Assembly (NCBI GenBank): GCA_045430275.1
Contig: JAILXU010000003.1
Location: forward strand, 209,731-273,730
Length of the DNA stretch: 64,000 nucleotides
Source of the DNA: Oceanobacter sp045430275
GTDB lineage: Bacteria; Pseudomonadota; Gammaproteobacteria; Pseudomonadales; Oceanobacteraceae
Reading direction: 5' to 3'
In this document: positions 42,464 through 51,454 of the stretch, one piece after another
Numbering within the stretch: position 1 is the stretch's first letter
Layout of the letters: each line of letters opens with the position of its first letter
The notes under the pieces: generated by a model
What the model was told of the DNA's origin: nothing
What the model saw: the letters and a program-made list of their open reading frames with translations, nothing else
Databases searched by the model: none
Made by a program: the position numbers and the translations under genes

Positions 42464-44990
42464 ATTCAGTGAAGTAAAAGCCAGTGCAGCTCTTGGAACG
42501 AACGTCGAAAAGCTTTACTGGTGGATTTCAGAGAATCCAGTTGAAGACCTGACTCCCAGAGAGAGCCAAGTTGCACTAGTTGTATTGCTATGGGCGATTC
42601 ACGCTCCACACAGTCTGAAGCAATTTCTGAATGTGACCCCGTTTCTGACTAGAGTTTTTAACTTTCTAGAAGATATCGCTTCAGACGAAATTTCCGCAAG
42701 CTTGTTAAAAAGTGGCATCAACCTAAATTGTCTTGGGGCTGTTGCTGATCACCTCTGCGGTAATGAGGAGGCTTTATACGACTTACTTGGTCCTATCATT
42801 GATCCAAAAAAATCTGAGAAAAGTCATCCGATGCATAGCGAACTTGGTAAGTACTACATTTATGCAGCACTCATGTGTGATGCAGAAGCGGGAGGTGAAG
42901 AAAATGATGAACTGTTGATTGAGTTAAACACGGCTGAAATTCTTTGCCACATTTTGCTATTTAAAAGCATTTATCCCCCTCAGCGATATCTGCTAGAGCC
43001 ATCCGGAAGCTTTTATACGCATAGCGGCCTCGGTCGTTCTCAACTGAATAGTGCTGGCCTGTACATCAGACAATTCAGCAATGACAAAGCACTCGACCAG
43101 GTTGATGATTTAAGCTCTTTTCAATCGTTAGGAGAGCTCTACGACTACATAAATCAACAGAAAGATGATGACACTCAAGCGTACAAGTACTTCAGGCCTC
43201 TTCTTAGATTGGTTATCAAGGAAGACAAAAACGGATTTTTGGGGGGTGGAAGAAAAGGTGGCGGGCGCTGGAATTTAAATCGCTGGTCAAGTGGTTTTGT
43301 CCGAGGAAGAGATAACCTATTTCAGGAACGGCTCGAAGACAACGGAACGGAAACGTTGATTGTCAGTACTCCAGATTCTGCTGGGGACGAGGAGCAAGAG
43401 GCGGGCTTGGTTCCAGAGGAGAACGCTCTGGAAGACGAGCTCATTCTGGTCACCGACGAGAACCCGAAAGCCAGGCGTATTTTTGCCAAGCAGCAGATCA
43501 AACACCTTGAGATGGCAAACCAGCACCTGCCATTTGATTGGAGTCGAAATACGACCACCGAGCTGTACGAGATTCTCAATATATTCGGCAAGGTGATTCG
43601 GAAGAGTACTGACGATGTGGTGATGGAAACCGTTTGCATCGCCATGATCATGCTCGCAACTGGAGAGACTCTGGAGCGAGTTGGGTCACTATTCAGGTTT
43701 TACCTTCCAGGTGACAGGGTTTATCGGAAGGCGGTTGCCTACTGTTGGAATCCCAGGAGCAGAGAAGGCTTTTGGATAATTCATCCAACCCTGCCCAACC
43801 AAATTACAAGGCTAAGCCCCTCTCAAAGAGGGTTTTGTGAACAGCATGTTCATGATCGTGGAATTGAATTGCCCGACGCTCTGGAAATTGGTCTGTTCAT
43901 TCACAAAGCATTTTCTGAAGAAACACTGCAAAGCAAGGCAGGCAAAAAGTTATTCACCCGAAAGGTCTCGACCTATCGAACTACTCTTAACCAGATACTA
44001 TCTTTTCTTCCAGAAGGGAATCGAATCAACGAGCACCGAATCCGCTCACACCTGTTCAATACGATTGTTTCCCAAATATCCGGCGATGTGGCCGAAGCAA
44101 CACTCATGACGGGGCGCTACCACCCCATGGCCAAAACCCGGCTGCATTATTCAGCCTATCCGGTGCATCATCTTCAAGACCTGTATATCTCTGCTCTGGA
44201 GACAATGGTTAATGATGTGTATCGAGAAGGGTACGATCAGCCGGATCAGCGATTGTCCCGCACAGAGCAGGATCAGTCAGAAGTCATTGGATCGGATTAT
44301 TCACCGAGAAAAACTGCGATTCAGCAAGCTGTTTCAAGTCTAAGTACCAGTCTGAAAAAGCGCCCTGGAAAAGATTCGCTGGCTGAAATCTCCCATTTCC
44401 ATAACCGCTATACGCTCTACACCGTTCTCATGGCCGGATTTTGTACTGGCTATCGAGCGGTTAAAGATCCATTTCCGGCCGTCCCTGACATTGATCGTGA
44501 AACAGGTCTCTGTGTGATCTCTGATAAAGACGGCCCGGATTTTTATAACAGCCGCTTGGTATGGCTGCCACAGCTACTGATTTCACAATTAGATCATTAT
44601 GACGAGCACCGGAATGTAGTGATCAGCATGCTGGTCATGAATAACGACAATATCGAACGGCTCAGCACACTGCCAGATCTATTTTTTCTTGATGACAAAC
44701 TTCATGTACTCCCAGTCCGACCGTCCACGCTCAAACCGTTGTTGGAAGATTTACTACCTCTACCCATCAATACCAACCGGCGCTACCTCAGGACTCATCT
44801 GAGGTTACGAGGGTGTCCGACGGAAATAGTGGATGCATTCATGGGGCACTGGGCCAGAGGCGAAGAACCATGGGGGCGATACTCATCCCTGAGCTATGGT
44901 CAAATTACTACGGAGTTGAAGCGCCATTTGGAGCCGCTGATTACCGAGCTGGGTTTCAAAGCCATTCGGAGTCGAATGTATGGCTACTGA
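42444..44990 (+). CDS. Large tyrosine-recombinase-like protein, second gene of the trio
   Basis: The 848-residue reading is from ATG 42444, with GGGAGGG upstream, overlapping the previous gene. Two recombinase-like signature sets can be seen. The central set has H531-R-I-R534, then RYH560 and Tyr569 at the standard spacing, but the usual first Arg (expected in a TGLR motif) is replaced in ATGETLERV. The C-terminal set has TGYR671, a Lys in ISDKDG, RYLRTH, MGH802 and Tyr813. This suggests two fused or duplicated catalytic folds, one perhaps degenerate. The N-terminal 250 residues are unassigned. It overlaps the third gene by 11 bases. Confidence 0.72.
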   Translation: MSESSSEFSEVKASAALGTNVEKLYWWISENPVEDLTPRESQVALVVLLWAIHAPHSLKQFLNVTPFLTRVFNFLEDIASDEISASLLKSGINLNCLGAVADHLCGNEEALYDLLGPIIDPKKSEKSHPMHSELGKYYIYAALMCDAEAGGEENDELLIELNTAEILCHILLFKSIYPPQRYLLEPSGSFYTHSGLGRSQLNSAGLYIRQFSNDKALDQVDDLSSFQSLGELYDYINQQKDDDTQAYKYFRPLLRLVIKEDKNGFLGGGRKGGGRWNLNRWSSGFVRGRDNLFQERLEDNGTETLIVSTPDSAGDEEQEAGLVPEENALEDELILVTDENPKARRIFAKQQIKHLEMANQHLPFDWSRNTTTELYEILNIFGKVIRKSTDDVVMETVCIAMIMLATGETLERVGSLFRFYLPGDRVYRKAVAYCWNPRSREGFWIIHPTLPNQITRLSPSQRGFCEQHVHDRGIELPDALEIGLFIHKAFSEETLQSKAGKKLFTRKVSTYRTTLNQILSFLPEGNRINEHRIRSHLFNTIVSQISGDVAEATLMTGRYHPMAKTRLHYSAYPVHHLQDLYISALETMVNDVYREGYDQPDQRLSRTEQDQSEVIGSDYSPRKTAIQQAVSSLSTSLKKRPGKDSLAEISHFHNRYTLYTVLMAGFCTGYRAVKDPFPAVPDIDRETGLCVISDKDGPDFYNSRLVWLPQLLISQLDHYDEHRNVVISMLVMNNDNIERLSTLPDLFFLDDKLHVLPVRPSTLKPLLEDLLPLPINTNRRYLRTHLRLRGCPTEIVDAFMGHWARGEEPWGRYSSLSYGQITTELKRHLEPLITELGFKAIRSRMYGY

Positions 44991-47900
44991 ATTGGATTTT
45001 TCTGCGCTCCGAAAAGAGGTTCGACCGGTCTGGGAAGCGGTGGCTATCAAGTGCTCAGAGCCAATGAAGACCTCTCTCCAGGATGTCGTTAATTGGGTGG
45101 TCGGTGGAGGGTCCGTTTTTCACCCCATGTTGCGGGGAGAAGGGTACCGTCCCTCAAACAAATCGATCAGAGGTCTAAGTGATTCGGTGATTCAGCACTT
45201 GGGGAGAGACACAGAATCCATTCAGAAATGGCTGGTGTTACTGCGCCAGCTCATCATGGCGGGCAATGAACAGCTGGACTGGGATCTCGAACTTCCGCCG
45301 GTATCGATCTCTGCTCCAAGGGAAAAGGGCCGATTCAGCCCGCAGAGATTTCATAGCAGAACCAAAGCTCAGATCTGGAAAACAGCACTGCACCAACACC
45401 TGAAGGATGGTGAACGTAAAGAGCTTGATGCAGATGCTCGAATTGGCCAAATACTCCTGTCTGCCATGTTGCACGGTGGTTTGATCAATACACAGCTGAT
45501 GATTGCCTTTCTGAAAGATATTCCTGCAGTTCCCAAATACCACCACAACCAATGTTATTTCGACTTAAACCCAACCTGGTCTGGCCACGAAGACGCAGAG
45601 TATCGGAGGTGGTTCCCTGATTTGCTCACGGAAACCTTGATCATTCGGTTCTCCGACTCCATCAGCATTGATCCTGATGCCCGAGTGACCGGGGAATGGA
45701 TTGCGAAACGGATCAAAGGGTTTCTCAAAACTGCGGGTCTGCGTGGGGACGATTTGCCAACCGGCATCAGAGAGTTATGCGATGTTGTTTCCATCCAGTA
45801 TGAACTGACACTGCCCACATTTTTGGCGGATTACGCCAAGAGAAAGTATCTGAGCCACAGTTTACGACCGGGAAACTGGGAGCGCATGCAAGGCTACCGA
45901 ATTCATCGCAGTGAGCATCATCATAATGAAAGTCTGCAGTTGGCTGGTTGGGAAACCTATCCCAACGTTGAAGAGCAGCAGGCCAGCATCGACCTCACAG
46001 AACCCGATGGGCGTCTGGAACGGCTAAAGGATGCGCTTCGTTCCGATCAGGTTGAGCCTGCCGCTCAGGCACTAAGTAAGCTGGTAAACCAGAACGACGC
46101 CAGCCAGTACAAACTGGACTCCCTTCTTGGGCGTTGGCTCTTGTCACTACTGAAGCCAGACAAAGGCTCGAAAGCCGTCAAAACATCCACTGCCAGAAGT
46201 TACTTGTCTGCTATTGGTACTCGGTTGAGTGAAGTGCTGCCGGATGATGATCTGCTCGAACTGTCGCGAGACGAGTTTGAGGAAGCCTACACGCTGCTGC
46301 TGGATGATATCGACAGCAAAGGTCTGCGAAAGAAAGTTGCCAGGGCGCTTTACCAGTTTCATATGTTTCTGGAAAAGCACCATCACATCGTCAAAATTGA
46401 TTACCTATCGGTACTGGGCGCATTCAGTGCGCCTGCGCCAGTCGATGCGAACCTGATATGGGTTGATGAGTATCTGGGGATGCAGGATGCGATTGCCCAA
46501 AGCAATCTGATTGAAATGCATCCAGACATGGTCGATATCGCTCAACTGATTTTAACGTTGGGCTACCGATGCGGTTTGCGCCGAATGGAAGCGCTCAGAC
46601 TGAGGTTGGTCGACCTGTCTGGCTCGTACGATCCTGAGTTACTGGTTCGCCCGTTCCTGGGGCGAAGACTGAAAACGAACAGCTCCAGACGCAAGATTCC
46701 ACTGAAAGCCCTGCTGACGGACAAAGAGCTAAAGAAACTACTGGAGTGGAAAACGAAGCGAGTACATCAAGAAACCATCAAGCCCTTTTCAGATTACCTA
46801 TTTGCCATTCCTGACAAGGGGTTTCACTGCGTGTCGGAGGATCTGATTTTCCCGATGTTGCATAAGACCATGCGCTCAGTAACGGGGGATCAGAGCCTCA
46901 GATACCACCACCTGAGACATTCGTTCGGTTCCCTAACGCTACTTAAGCTCATGGCAGCAGATCATGGCGCGCCCATCGAATTTTTTGATCAACTGCCACA
47001 TCAAAAACAGGAGCTGAGCCAGGCCAGTTCTTTCAAAAACGCCCTGATAAAACTCACTGGGCCGACTCGAAAACTGCTCTATGCCGTCGCAAGACTGCTC
47101 GGGCACTCAGGCCCAGACATCAGCCTTGAGCACTACATCCACACGCTGGATTTACTGCTCTGTCATCAGTGTTCACAGCATGTTCCTATCCCTCAGGCAG
47201 TTCTTGCAGCGGCATCTGGGCAACCTCAGGCAACCGTGTATCGATGGTTGGCAAAAGGAACGGATGGCTATCTGGTTGGGGTCAGGAAGAAAAATGGGTG
47301 TCTGCCAGTCAAGTACAAGCCACCAAAAAACAGGTTGATGTCGTCTGAAAGCAAAGACGAAGACATATGGGGTCAGGCTGGCATTCAGAGAGTGCATAAA
47401 TATTGGCAAATACTCTATCTCTACTCTGCCTTCGGGTTACCACTGGATGAACTTGCCGAGCGAGCGAATACAAGCGTTAGTGCTGTTCAGGCGCTGATTG
47501 AATCGGCCAAATCTCTGGCAGCAGAAAAAACGAAAGGGCCAGCATCAAGCCAGAGATTTCGCTTTATGTCCCTGAAGCAAACTGGAGGGGCAGTAAAGCA
47601 GCTGCTTTGCCCACCCAAGCCAAGCCTGAATATTGACAAAGCACTTGCGGACGAGCTGATCAGAGGCTTATTCGCACTGAGAGAACATCATCCGGAGCAA
47701 TACCAGACCGGTCTTGCTCTGTACAAACGATGCGCCTGGAGCACACGCTACCAGGTGGTTTTCAAAAACACGGAGGATGCGAATACGTTGCTGGCGTTTC
47801 TCTTCTCTGCTGGTGTGGATTGTCGGTTGATCGGCGTCAGCCTTCTCCATGGCCAAAGAGCCGAACAGCCGTGGATTGAACGAGGGTTAAAATATTGGCA

Positions 47901-48087
47901 GAAAAGCGTAACGAATGCTGACGGTTGCACTTGGGGTACGTCGCCACTGACAGACGGAGCCAAAATGGGTAACCATGGTTGGCTTGGCGTGAATGTTCTC
48001 CGTGAGAATCATGGAGATGCCTCACCCAGTTTCAGATTTGTGATGAGCATGATGCTGATTTATTCCCCCCCCTTCGGCGTTAAATAA
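44980..48087 (+). CDS. Very large tyrosine recombinase, third gene of the trio
   Basis: This 1035-residue protein is far longer than ordinary integrases (about 300-450). A SAM-like core-binding region (about 355-475; RSYLSAIGTRLSEVLPDDDL) precedes a complete catalytic domain: Arg534 in YRCGLRRMEALRLR, His643-x-x-Arg646 in YHHLRHSFGS, His709 in LLGHSGPDIS and the nucleophile Tyr720 in LEHYIH. A helix-turn-helix-like segment follows (AVLAAASGQPQATVYRWLAK, about 745), and a second may lie near 835 (LDELAERANTSVSAVQALIE). The 350-residue N-terminus is unassigned. It starts inside the end of the preceding gene, so the trio is one operon. It is likely the active recombinase of a mobile element. Confidence 0.82.
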   Translation: MATELDFSALRKEVRPVWEAVAIKCSEPMKTSLQDVVNWVVGGGSVFHPMLRGEGYRPSNKSIRGLSDSVIQHLGRDTESIQKWLVLLRQLIMAGNEQLDWDLELPPVSISAPREKGRFSPQRFHSRTKAQIWKTALHQHLKDGERKELDADARIGQILLSAMLHGGLINTQLMIAFLKDIPAVPKYHHNQCYFDLNPTWSGHEDAEYRRWFPDLLTETLIIRFSDSISIDPDARVTGEWIAKRIKGFLKTAGLRGDDLPTGIRELCDVVSIQYELTLPTFLADYAKRKYLSHSLRPGNWERMQGYRIHRSEHHHNESLQLAGWETYPNVEEQQASIDLTEPDGRLERLKDALRSDQVEPAAQALSKLVNQNDASQYKLDSLLGRWLLSLLKPDKGSKAVKTSTARSYLSAIGTRLSEVLPDDDLLELSRDEFEEAYTLLLDDIDSKGLRKKVARALYQFHMFLEKHHHIVKIDYLSVLGAFSAPAPVDANLIWVDEYLGMQDAIAQSNLIEMHPDMVDIAQLILTLGYRCGLRRMEALRLRLVDLSGSYDPELLVRPFLGRRLKTNSSRRKIPLKALLTDKELKKLLEWKTKRVHQETIKPFSDYLFAIPDKGFHCVSEDLIFPMLHKTMRSVTGDQSLRYHHLRHSFGSLTLLKLMAADHGAPIEFFDQLPHQKQELSQASSFKNALIKLTGPTRKLLYAVARLLGHSGPDISLEHYIHTLDLLLCHQCSQHVPIPQAVLAAASGQPQATVYRWLAKGTDGYLVGVRKKNGCLPVKYKPPKNRLMSSESKDEDIWGQAGIQRVHKYWQILYLYSAFGLPLDELAERANTSVSAVQALIESAKSLAAEKTKGPASSQRFRFMSLKQTGGAVKQLLCPPKPSLNIDKALADELIRGLFALREHHPEQYQTGLALYKRCAWSTRYQVVFKNTEDANTLLAFLFSAGVDCRLIGVSLLHGQRAEQPWIERGLKYWQKSVTNADGCTWGTSPLTDGAKMGNHGWLGVNVLRENHGDASPSFRFVMSMMLIYSPPFGVK

Positions 48088-48144
48088 TAATAAAACCTAG
48101 AGGGGGAATAGTGCTTTCTTATTCGAAATAATTTTCTTGAAACT

Positions 48145-50331
48145 CTAAAATAATGCTAACTTTCTTGCTAAATCATAATTTTTGAATAGGTTTGCAATAT
48201 CAATGCAGTTAAGATGCTTGCAGAAATTTTGATTGTAATACGTTATCGTTGGATCACCACCATTCTTTAACATTTGCTCTACAATACTGGAAAACCCAAA
48301 TTCTACGGCTAACATTAGGGGAGTATAATCTTTTAATGGTAAGGTGTGTTTTTGGTTTGTGTTTGCTCCTCTAGATATTAATAGATTTATTATTTCTATC
48401 AGCCCGGTGATTGAGATTCTTTCATTACGTTCGTACATAACATGATGCAGAACTTTAAGGGCCTGTGCTTTCCATTGTTCATTGTCATACATAGTACCAA
48501 TAGACTTTATAAATTCATCAGTAGCAAAAAGATCATTTGCATATCGTTGAAATGCATTTCGATGCATAGCATCATATGATTGAGGTGCGGAAATTATCTT
48601 TTCATGCAATTTCTGAGGATTTTCTAATGTATGCAGTAAACCAATAGCTTGATATAAAGGGGTACAACGATCCGTTGTCGCAACCAAGTCAATATCAATC
48701 CCAAGTTCCAGAACAGCTTCTACAACTGTCGGTTTGCAGGAACGAATGGCGGAATCGAGTAATGAAATTCTTCTCTTTTCAGTCAGAGTATTTAATGTAT
48801 TATCACTATGTGGAAATTTGATTAGTTTGTCAAAATATCGGACGTCTGCTTGTCCAGTTGGTATGCTATCAAAAGCTATTTTCTCTAATGCCATTAATAG
48901 GGCTGATTCTGATGATGTAGTTAATTTTTCGACATTGGCACCGTGATCTAAGAGGCGGCAGAATTGATCCCAATGATTATATGTTACAGCATATACCAAT
49001 TGAGGCATTCTCTTATATCCATTTTGACAAGGCACTTTTATCATCTTGTCTGGTTTCTTATAGTCGTAGCGCACACCATTAACGTCATCAAACAAAAACG
49101 TGAGAGGGCCTTTTTTACTCTTGGGAGGAGTTAAATTTTGGGGTTTGTGTATTCTATGAAACTCTTCTTCATAGCGATCTATTTCCCAATCTTGAATGTG
49201 ATCGTTATATTTTGTGCTATCAAATTTAGTATCCTGATAAGGCAAAGCAGAACCAAATGTTATCTGTGATTTTCTGATTTTCTTACAGAAAGTACGATCT
49301 TTCCCTATAGCTGATGCCGCTAACAACGCTTCGTGTAATAAATCATCTATCTGAAGACAATTCCAATACATGGATTTGTCAATGGCTGACTTGTAAAGAT
49401 CAAGTGCTTCTTTATATTTTTCTTGTTTGATGAAAATACGTGCTTGATTCCAGTCACAGTACATATCATTGAAATATGGATTGCTATTTTCTTTAACAAT
49501 GTCTCTCATATTTTCCACTGCAGAATTAGCTTGCTCTGCTGTAGTATTTGAGTGTTTTAGAAAGCCTTTTACTAATTTTACATGAGGTTCAAAACTCTCT
49601 TTTCCAATTGCGGTTGATTTTATGAGCTGGTTATAAAATTCCATACGGGATTCCGGTAGCCAATCGGATGGGGAGCAGTCGGTTTGCTCATACTCTCTAA
49701 TTAGATAATCCCAAGCTCTTGCCAAAACAATGGCCGAGCGCTCATCTACCATTCCTTGTTCATTCATCAAAAGTTTGATGGAGGACAGCTCAGGTAGATG
49801 TTCCCCCTTTTTCCATCCTGATACTTTATCCCTGACATCTTTTGATTCATTAATCAACATTGACTGCCATGTAAGAGATTCTTTTTCCAAGCGTTCAAGT
49901 AATACTGGAAGCGCACGGCTGCATAACTCTGTCTTTTCATCAAGTATAGAAACTCGGTATTTTGATATTCTACTGTTTAACTTTACTGTAACCAGAAAAT
50001 ATGCAAAAACTCTGAAGACTATAAGCATCATATTCGGTCGGCTGATGCCATTGCCATTGGTTTCTTTGATTATACGAATGTATTGCTTTAATCCAATTTC
50101 GATTTGAATAATGATACTACTCACTATTTCCTCTGATCCAAAAATCCAAGTTAGTTCTTTTTTCAAATCTGGCTGTTCAAAGTACCCCATCGCTTCAGGT
50201 AAAGAGGTATATCTATCCTGTGCTTTATTGTCTAGGTCTTTCTTGATTGAGCGCCCTATGTCAAACGCATTACAAATCAGTCGTACCATTTCCATTAGAG
50301 TATAGAAAGGAGGTTGCATCATTATTTTCAT
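48145..50331 (-). CDS. Ankyrin-repeat protein, AT-rich cargo gene
   Basis: This 728-residue cytosolic protein has very different base composition from the core genome (strongly AT-rich). The N-terminal third is helical and includes VSGWKKGEHLPELSSIKLL, similar to the recognition part of an XRE helix-turn-helix. A TPR-like hairpin follows (WNQARIFIKQEKYKEALDLY, about 295-325). From about residue 455 to the end are ankyrin repeats: YAVTYNHWDQFCRLLDHGAN, CTPLYQAIG, DYTPLMLAVEFGFSSIVEQM. Its start overlaps the stop of the HicA-like gene by 4 bases. The role is unknown; position and composition suggest a defence or conflict function. Confidence 0.8.
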   Translation of the reverse strand: MKIMMQPPFYTLMEMVRLICNAFDIGRSIKKDLDNKAQDRYTSLPEAMGYFEQPDLKKELTWIFGSEEIVSSIIIQIEIGLKQYIRIIKETNGNGISRPNMMLIVFRVFAYFLVTVKLNSRISKYRVSILDEKTELCSRALPVLLERLEKESLTWQSMLINESKDVRDKVSGWKKGEHLPELSSIKLLMNEQGMVDERSAIVLARAWDYLIREYEQTDCSPSDWLPESRMEFYNQLIKSTAIGKESFEPHVKLVKGFLKHSNTTAEQANSAVENMRDIVKENSNPYFNDMYCDWNQARIFIKQEKYKEALDLYKSAIDKSMYWNCLQIDDLLHEALLAASAIGKDRTFCKKIRKSQITFGSALPYQDTKFDSTKYNDHIQDWEIDRYEEEFHRIHKPQNLTPPKSKKGPLTFLFDDVNGVRYDYKKPDKMIKVPCQNGYKRMPQLVYAVTYNHWDQFCRLLDHGANVEKLTTSSESALLMALEKIAFDSIPTGQADVRYFDKLIKFPHSDNTLNTLTEKRRISLLDSAIRSCKPTVVEAVLELGIDIDLVATTDRCTPLYQAIGLLHTLENPQKLHEKIISAPQSYDAMHRNAFQRYANDLFATDEFIKSIGTMYDNEQWKAQALKVLHHVMYERNERISITGLIEIINLLISRGANTNQKHTLPLKDYTPLMLAVEFGFSSIVEQMLKNGGDPTITYYNQNFCKHLNCIDIANLFKNYDLARKLALF

Positions 50332-50534
50332 CCTTGAGTTTGGAGCCGTTGTACGGCGTGAGTGAATTCATCATATGCCCTAGCTACACCAGGACTTGAA
50401 GGCACAGCGATTCGCCTCCCGCATGGAGCTTTGATTACAGGGTGGCGCTTTGTACGTACTAATGACCAGCCAGAGCGTAATAGCTTTCGAACAAACTTGT
50501 CGATATCTTTGTTGGCAGATAATTTTTTCATCAT
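50328..50534 (-). CDS. HicA-like small protein
   Basis: This 68-residue basic protein resembles the HicA double-stranded-RNA-binding fold: LLRSGWSLVRTKRHPVIKAP, then CGRRIAVPSSPGVARAYDEF. The His in KRHPV is at the place of the HicA catalytic His, though the usual GSHH is not present. No HicB antitoxin adjoins it. Instead the next gene is the ankyrin protein (ATGA overlap). It is either a toxin neutralised by a neighbour or a RNA-binding partner. ATG 50534 and 50531 are both possible starts. Confidence 0.6.
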   Translation of the reverse strand: MMKKLSANKDIDKFVRKLLRSGWSLVRTKRHPVIKAPCGRRIAVPSSPGVARAYDEFTHAVQRLQTQG

Positions 50535-50584
50535 GATTTCCTTGATATCGACCCATAAAATGAGCCGATATCACAGTGCTTGAA

Positions 50585-50713
50585 TTACTTGGAAGGTGCG
50601 TTACCACGACGACCGCCAGACGGATTGCCTGTTGTGCTTGGCCAGTTACCGCCGGGGCCAGGGTGACTGGATTGGCCGCGACCGCTCTGAGAACCGCTAG
50701 ATGATTTAGCCAT
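50585..50713 (-). CDS. 42-residue Gly/Ser-rich basic protein
   Basis: A short gene with an excellent ribosome site (AAAGGAGATTTCTTT before ATG 50713). The product begins MAKSSSGSQSGRGQSSHPGP, continues GGNWPSTTGNPSGGRRGNAP and ends SK. It has no hydrophobic core and is probably disordered. The motif NWPSTTGNPSG looks designed rather than random. It is the first gene of the operon with the HicA-like and ankyrin genes, 50 bases upstream of the former. The function is unknown. Confidence 0.6.
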   Translation of the reverse strand: MAKSSSGSQSGRGQSSHPGPGGNWPSTTGNPSGGRRGNAPSK

Positions 50714-50906
50714 AAAGAAATCTCCTTTGAATAAACCCGTGATTGGGTGGAATCACAATATTTCAGTACAGATCTGTGATCAGCTAGGAGAATGGCTGGA
50801 AAATTTCAAAAAAATTCAAGCTATTGATTTTAAAGGTTATTTTTCTGTCTAAGTAGCTGGGGCTTACCAGGAGAGGGGGCAAACCCCTAGCTCATATAAC
50901 AGCCTC

Positions 50907-50957
50907 GACCCAATCTGGGCACTGTCAGATTGGGTCTGAGTCAACACAGCTCAGACC
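50907..50957. other. Two overlapping, mutually exclusive hairpins
   Basis: GACCCAATCTG (50907-50917) pairs with CAGATTGGGTC (50926-50936). GGTCTGAG (50933-50940) pairs with CTCAGACC (50950-50957). The two stems share bases 50933-50936. They lie just after the AbrB-like gene without a U-tract. The remaining gap 50714-50906 is the leader of the small-protein operon. Confidence 0.55.
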
Positions 50958-50963
50958 TTACAG

Positions 50964-51167
50964 TCACTCTCCCCCTGAGTATTCAAAGACAGTGACGGTC
51001 GCGGCTGGCTCGCCCCATTCTTGTCTTCTCGTCCCGTATTTGACGAGGAAAATTGATTCGGCACCACGTAGGTAGAGATCGACCTTGTCACCAAGCTTGA
51101 TACCAAGGTCTTCCAGCATCCCGGGATCAAGCTCAACCACTCTGTTTGGATGGATTTTTGTTTTCAT
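50964..51167 (-). CDS. Small AbrB/SpoVT-like protein
   Basis: This 67-residue protein starts at ATG 51167, with ACAGGTG just upstream. The pattern KIHPNRVVELDPGMLEDLGI, then KLGDKVDLYLRGAESIFLVK, resembles swapped-hairpin AbrB-type DNA-binding domains common in antitoxins, including the turn LGDKVDLYL. It follows a gene for an unknown 85-residue protein by 29 bases and lies in the integrase operon. Confidence 0.55.
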   Translation of the reverse strand: MKTKIHPNRVVELDPGMLEDLGIKLGDKVDLYLRGAESIFLVKYGTRRQEWGEPAATVTVFEYSGGE

Positions 51168-51196
51168 CAAACACCTGTCAGTTTTTCCGTTGATGG

Positions 51197-51454
51197 TCAC
51201 TCACCTTTATCCACGGGCAGTAACCGTCGGAAGGCCTTTCTGACATCCCCTAGGGTTTGCAGCTCTGGAGGACGCCGGGTTAATTTTATCTGCACCCAAA
51301 GCCGTACAGCATTGTAGTTGTCGAGATACGGCTGCACACCAAGATAGGGAGCCAGTCCGTGGCCATCTTGCACTTCGTGAATGTAAATCAGCCATTCAGC
51401 AACATTGTATGCGCGGTCAGATACCCAAAGTTTGTTGTAACGAGCATGATTCAT
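51197..51454 (-). CDS. Unknown 85-residue protein next to the integrase
   Basis: A soluble, Trp/Tyr-rich protein (RYNKLWVSDRAYNVAEWLIY, VRLWVQIKLTRRPPEL). It begins directly after the integrase stop codon (51455), so it belongs to the same transcript. No family was recognised. Confidence 0.55.
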   Translation of the reverse strand: MNHARYNKLWVSDRAYNVAEWLIYIHEVQDGHGLAPYLGVQPYLDNYNAVRLWVQIKLTRRPPELQTLGDVRKAFRRLLPVDKGE

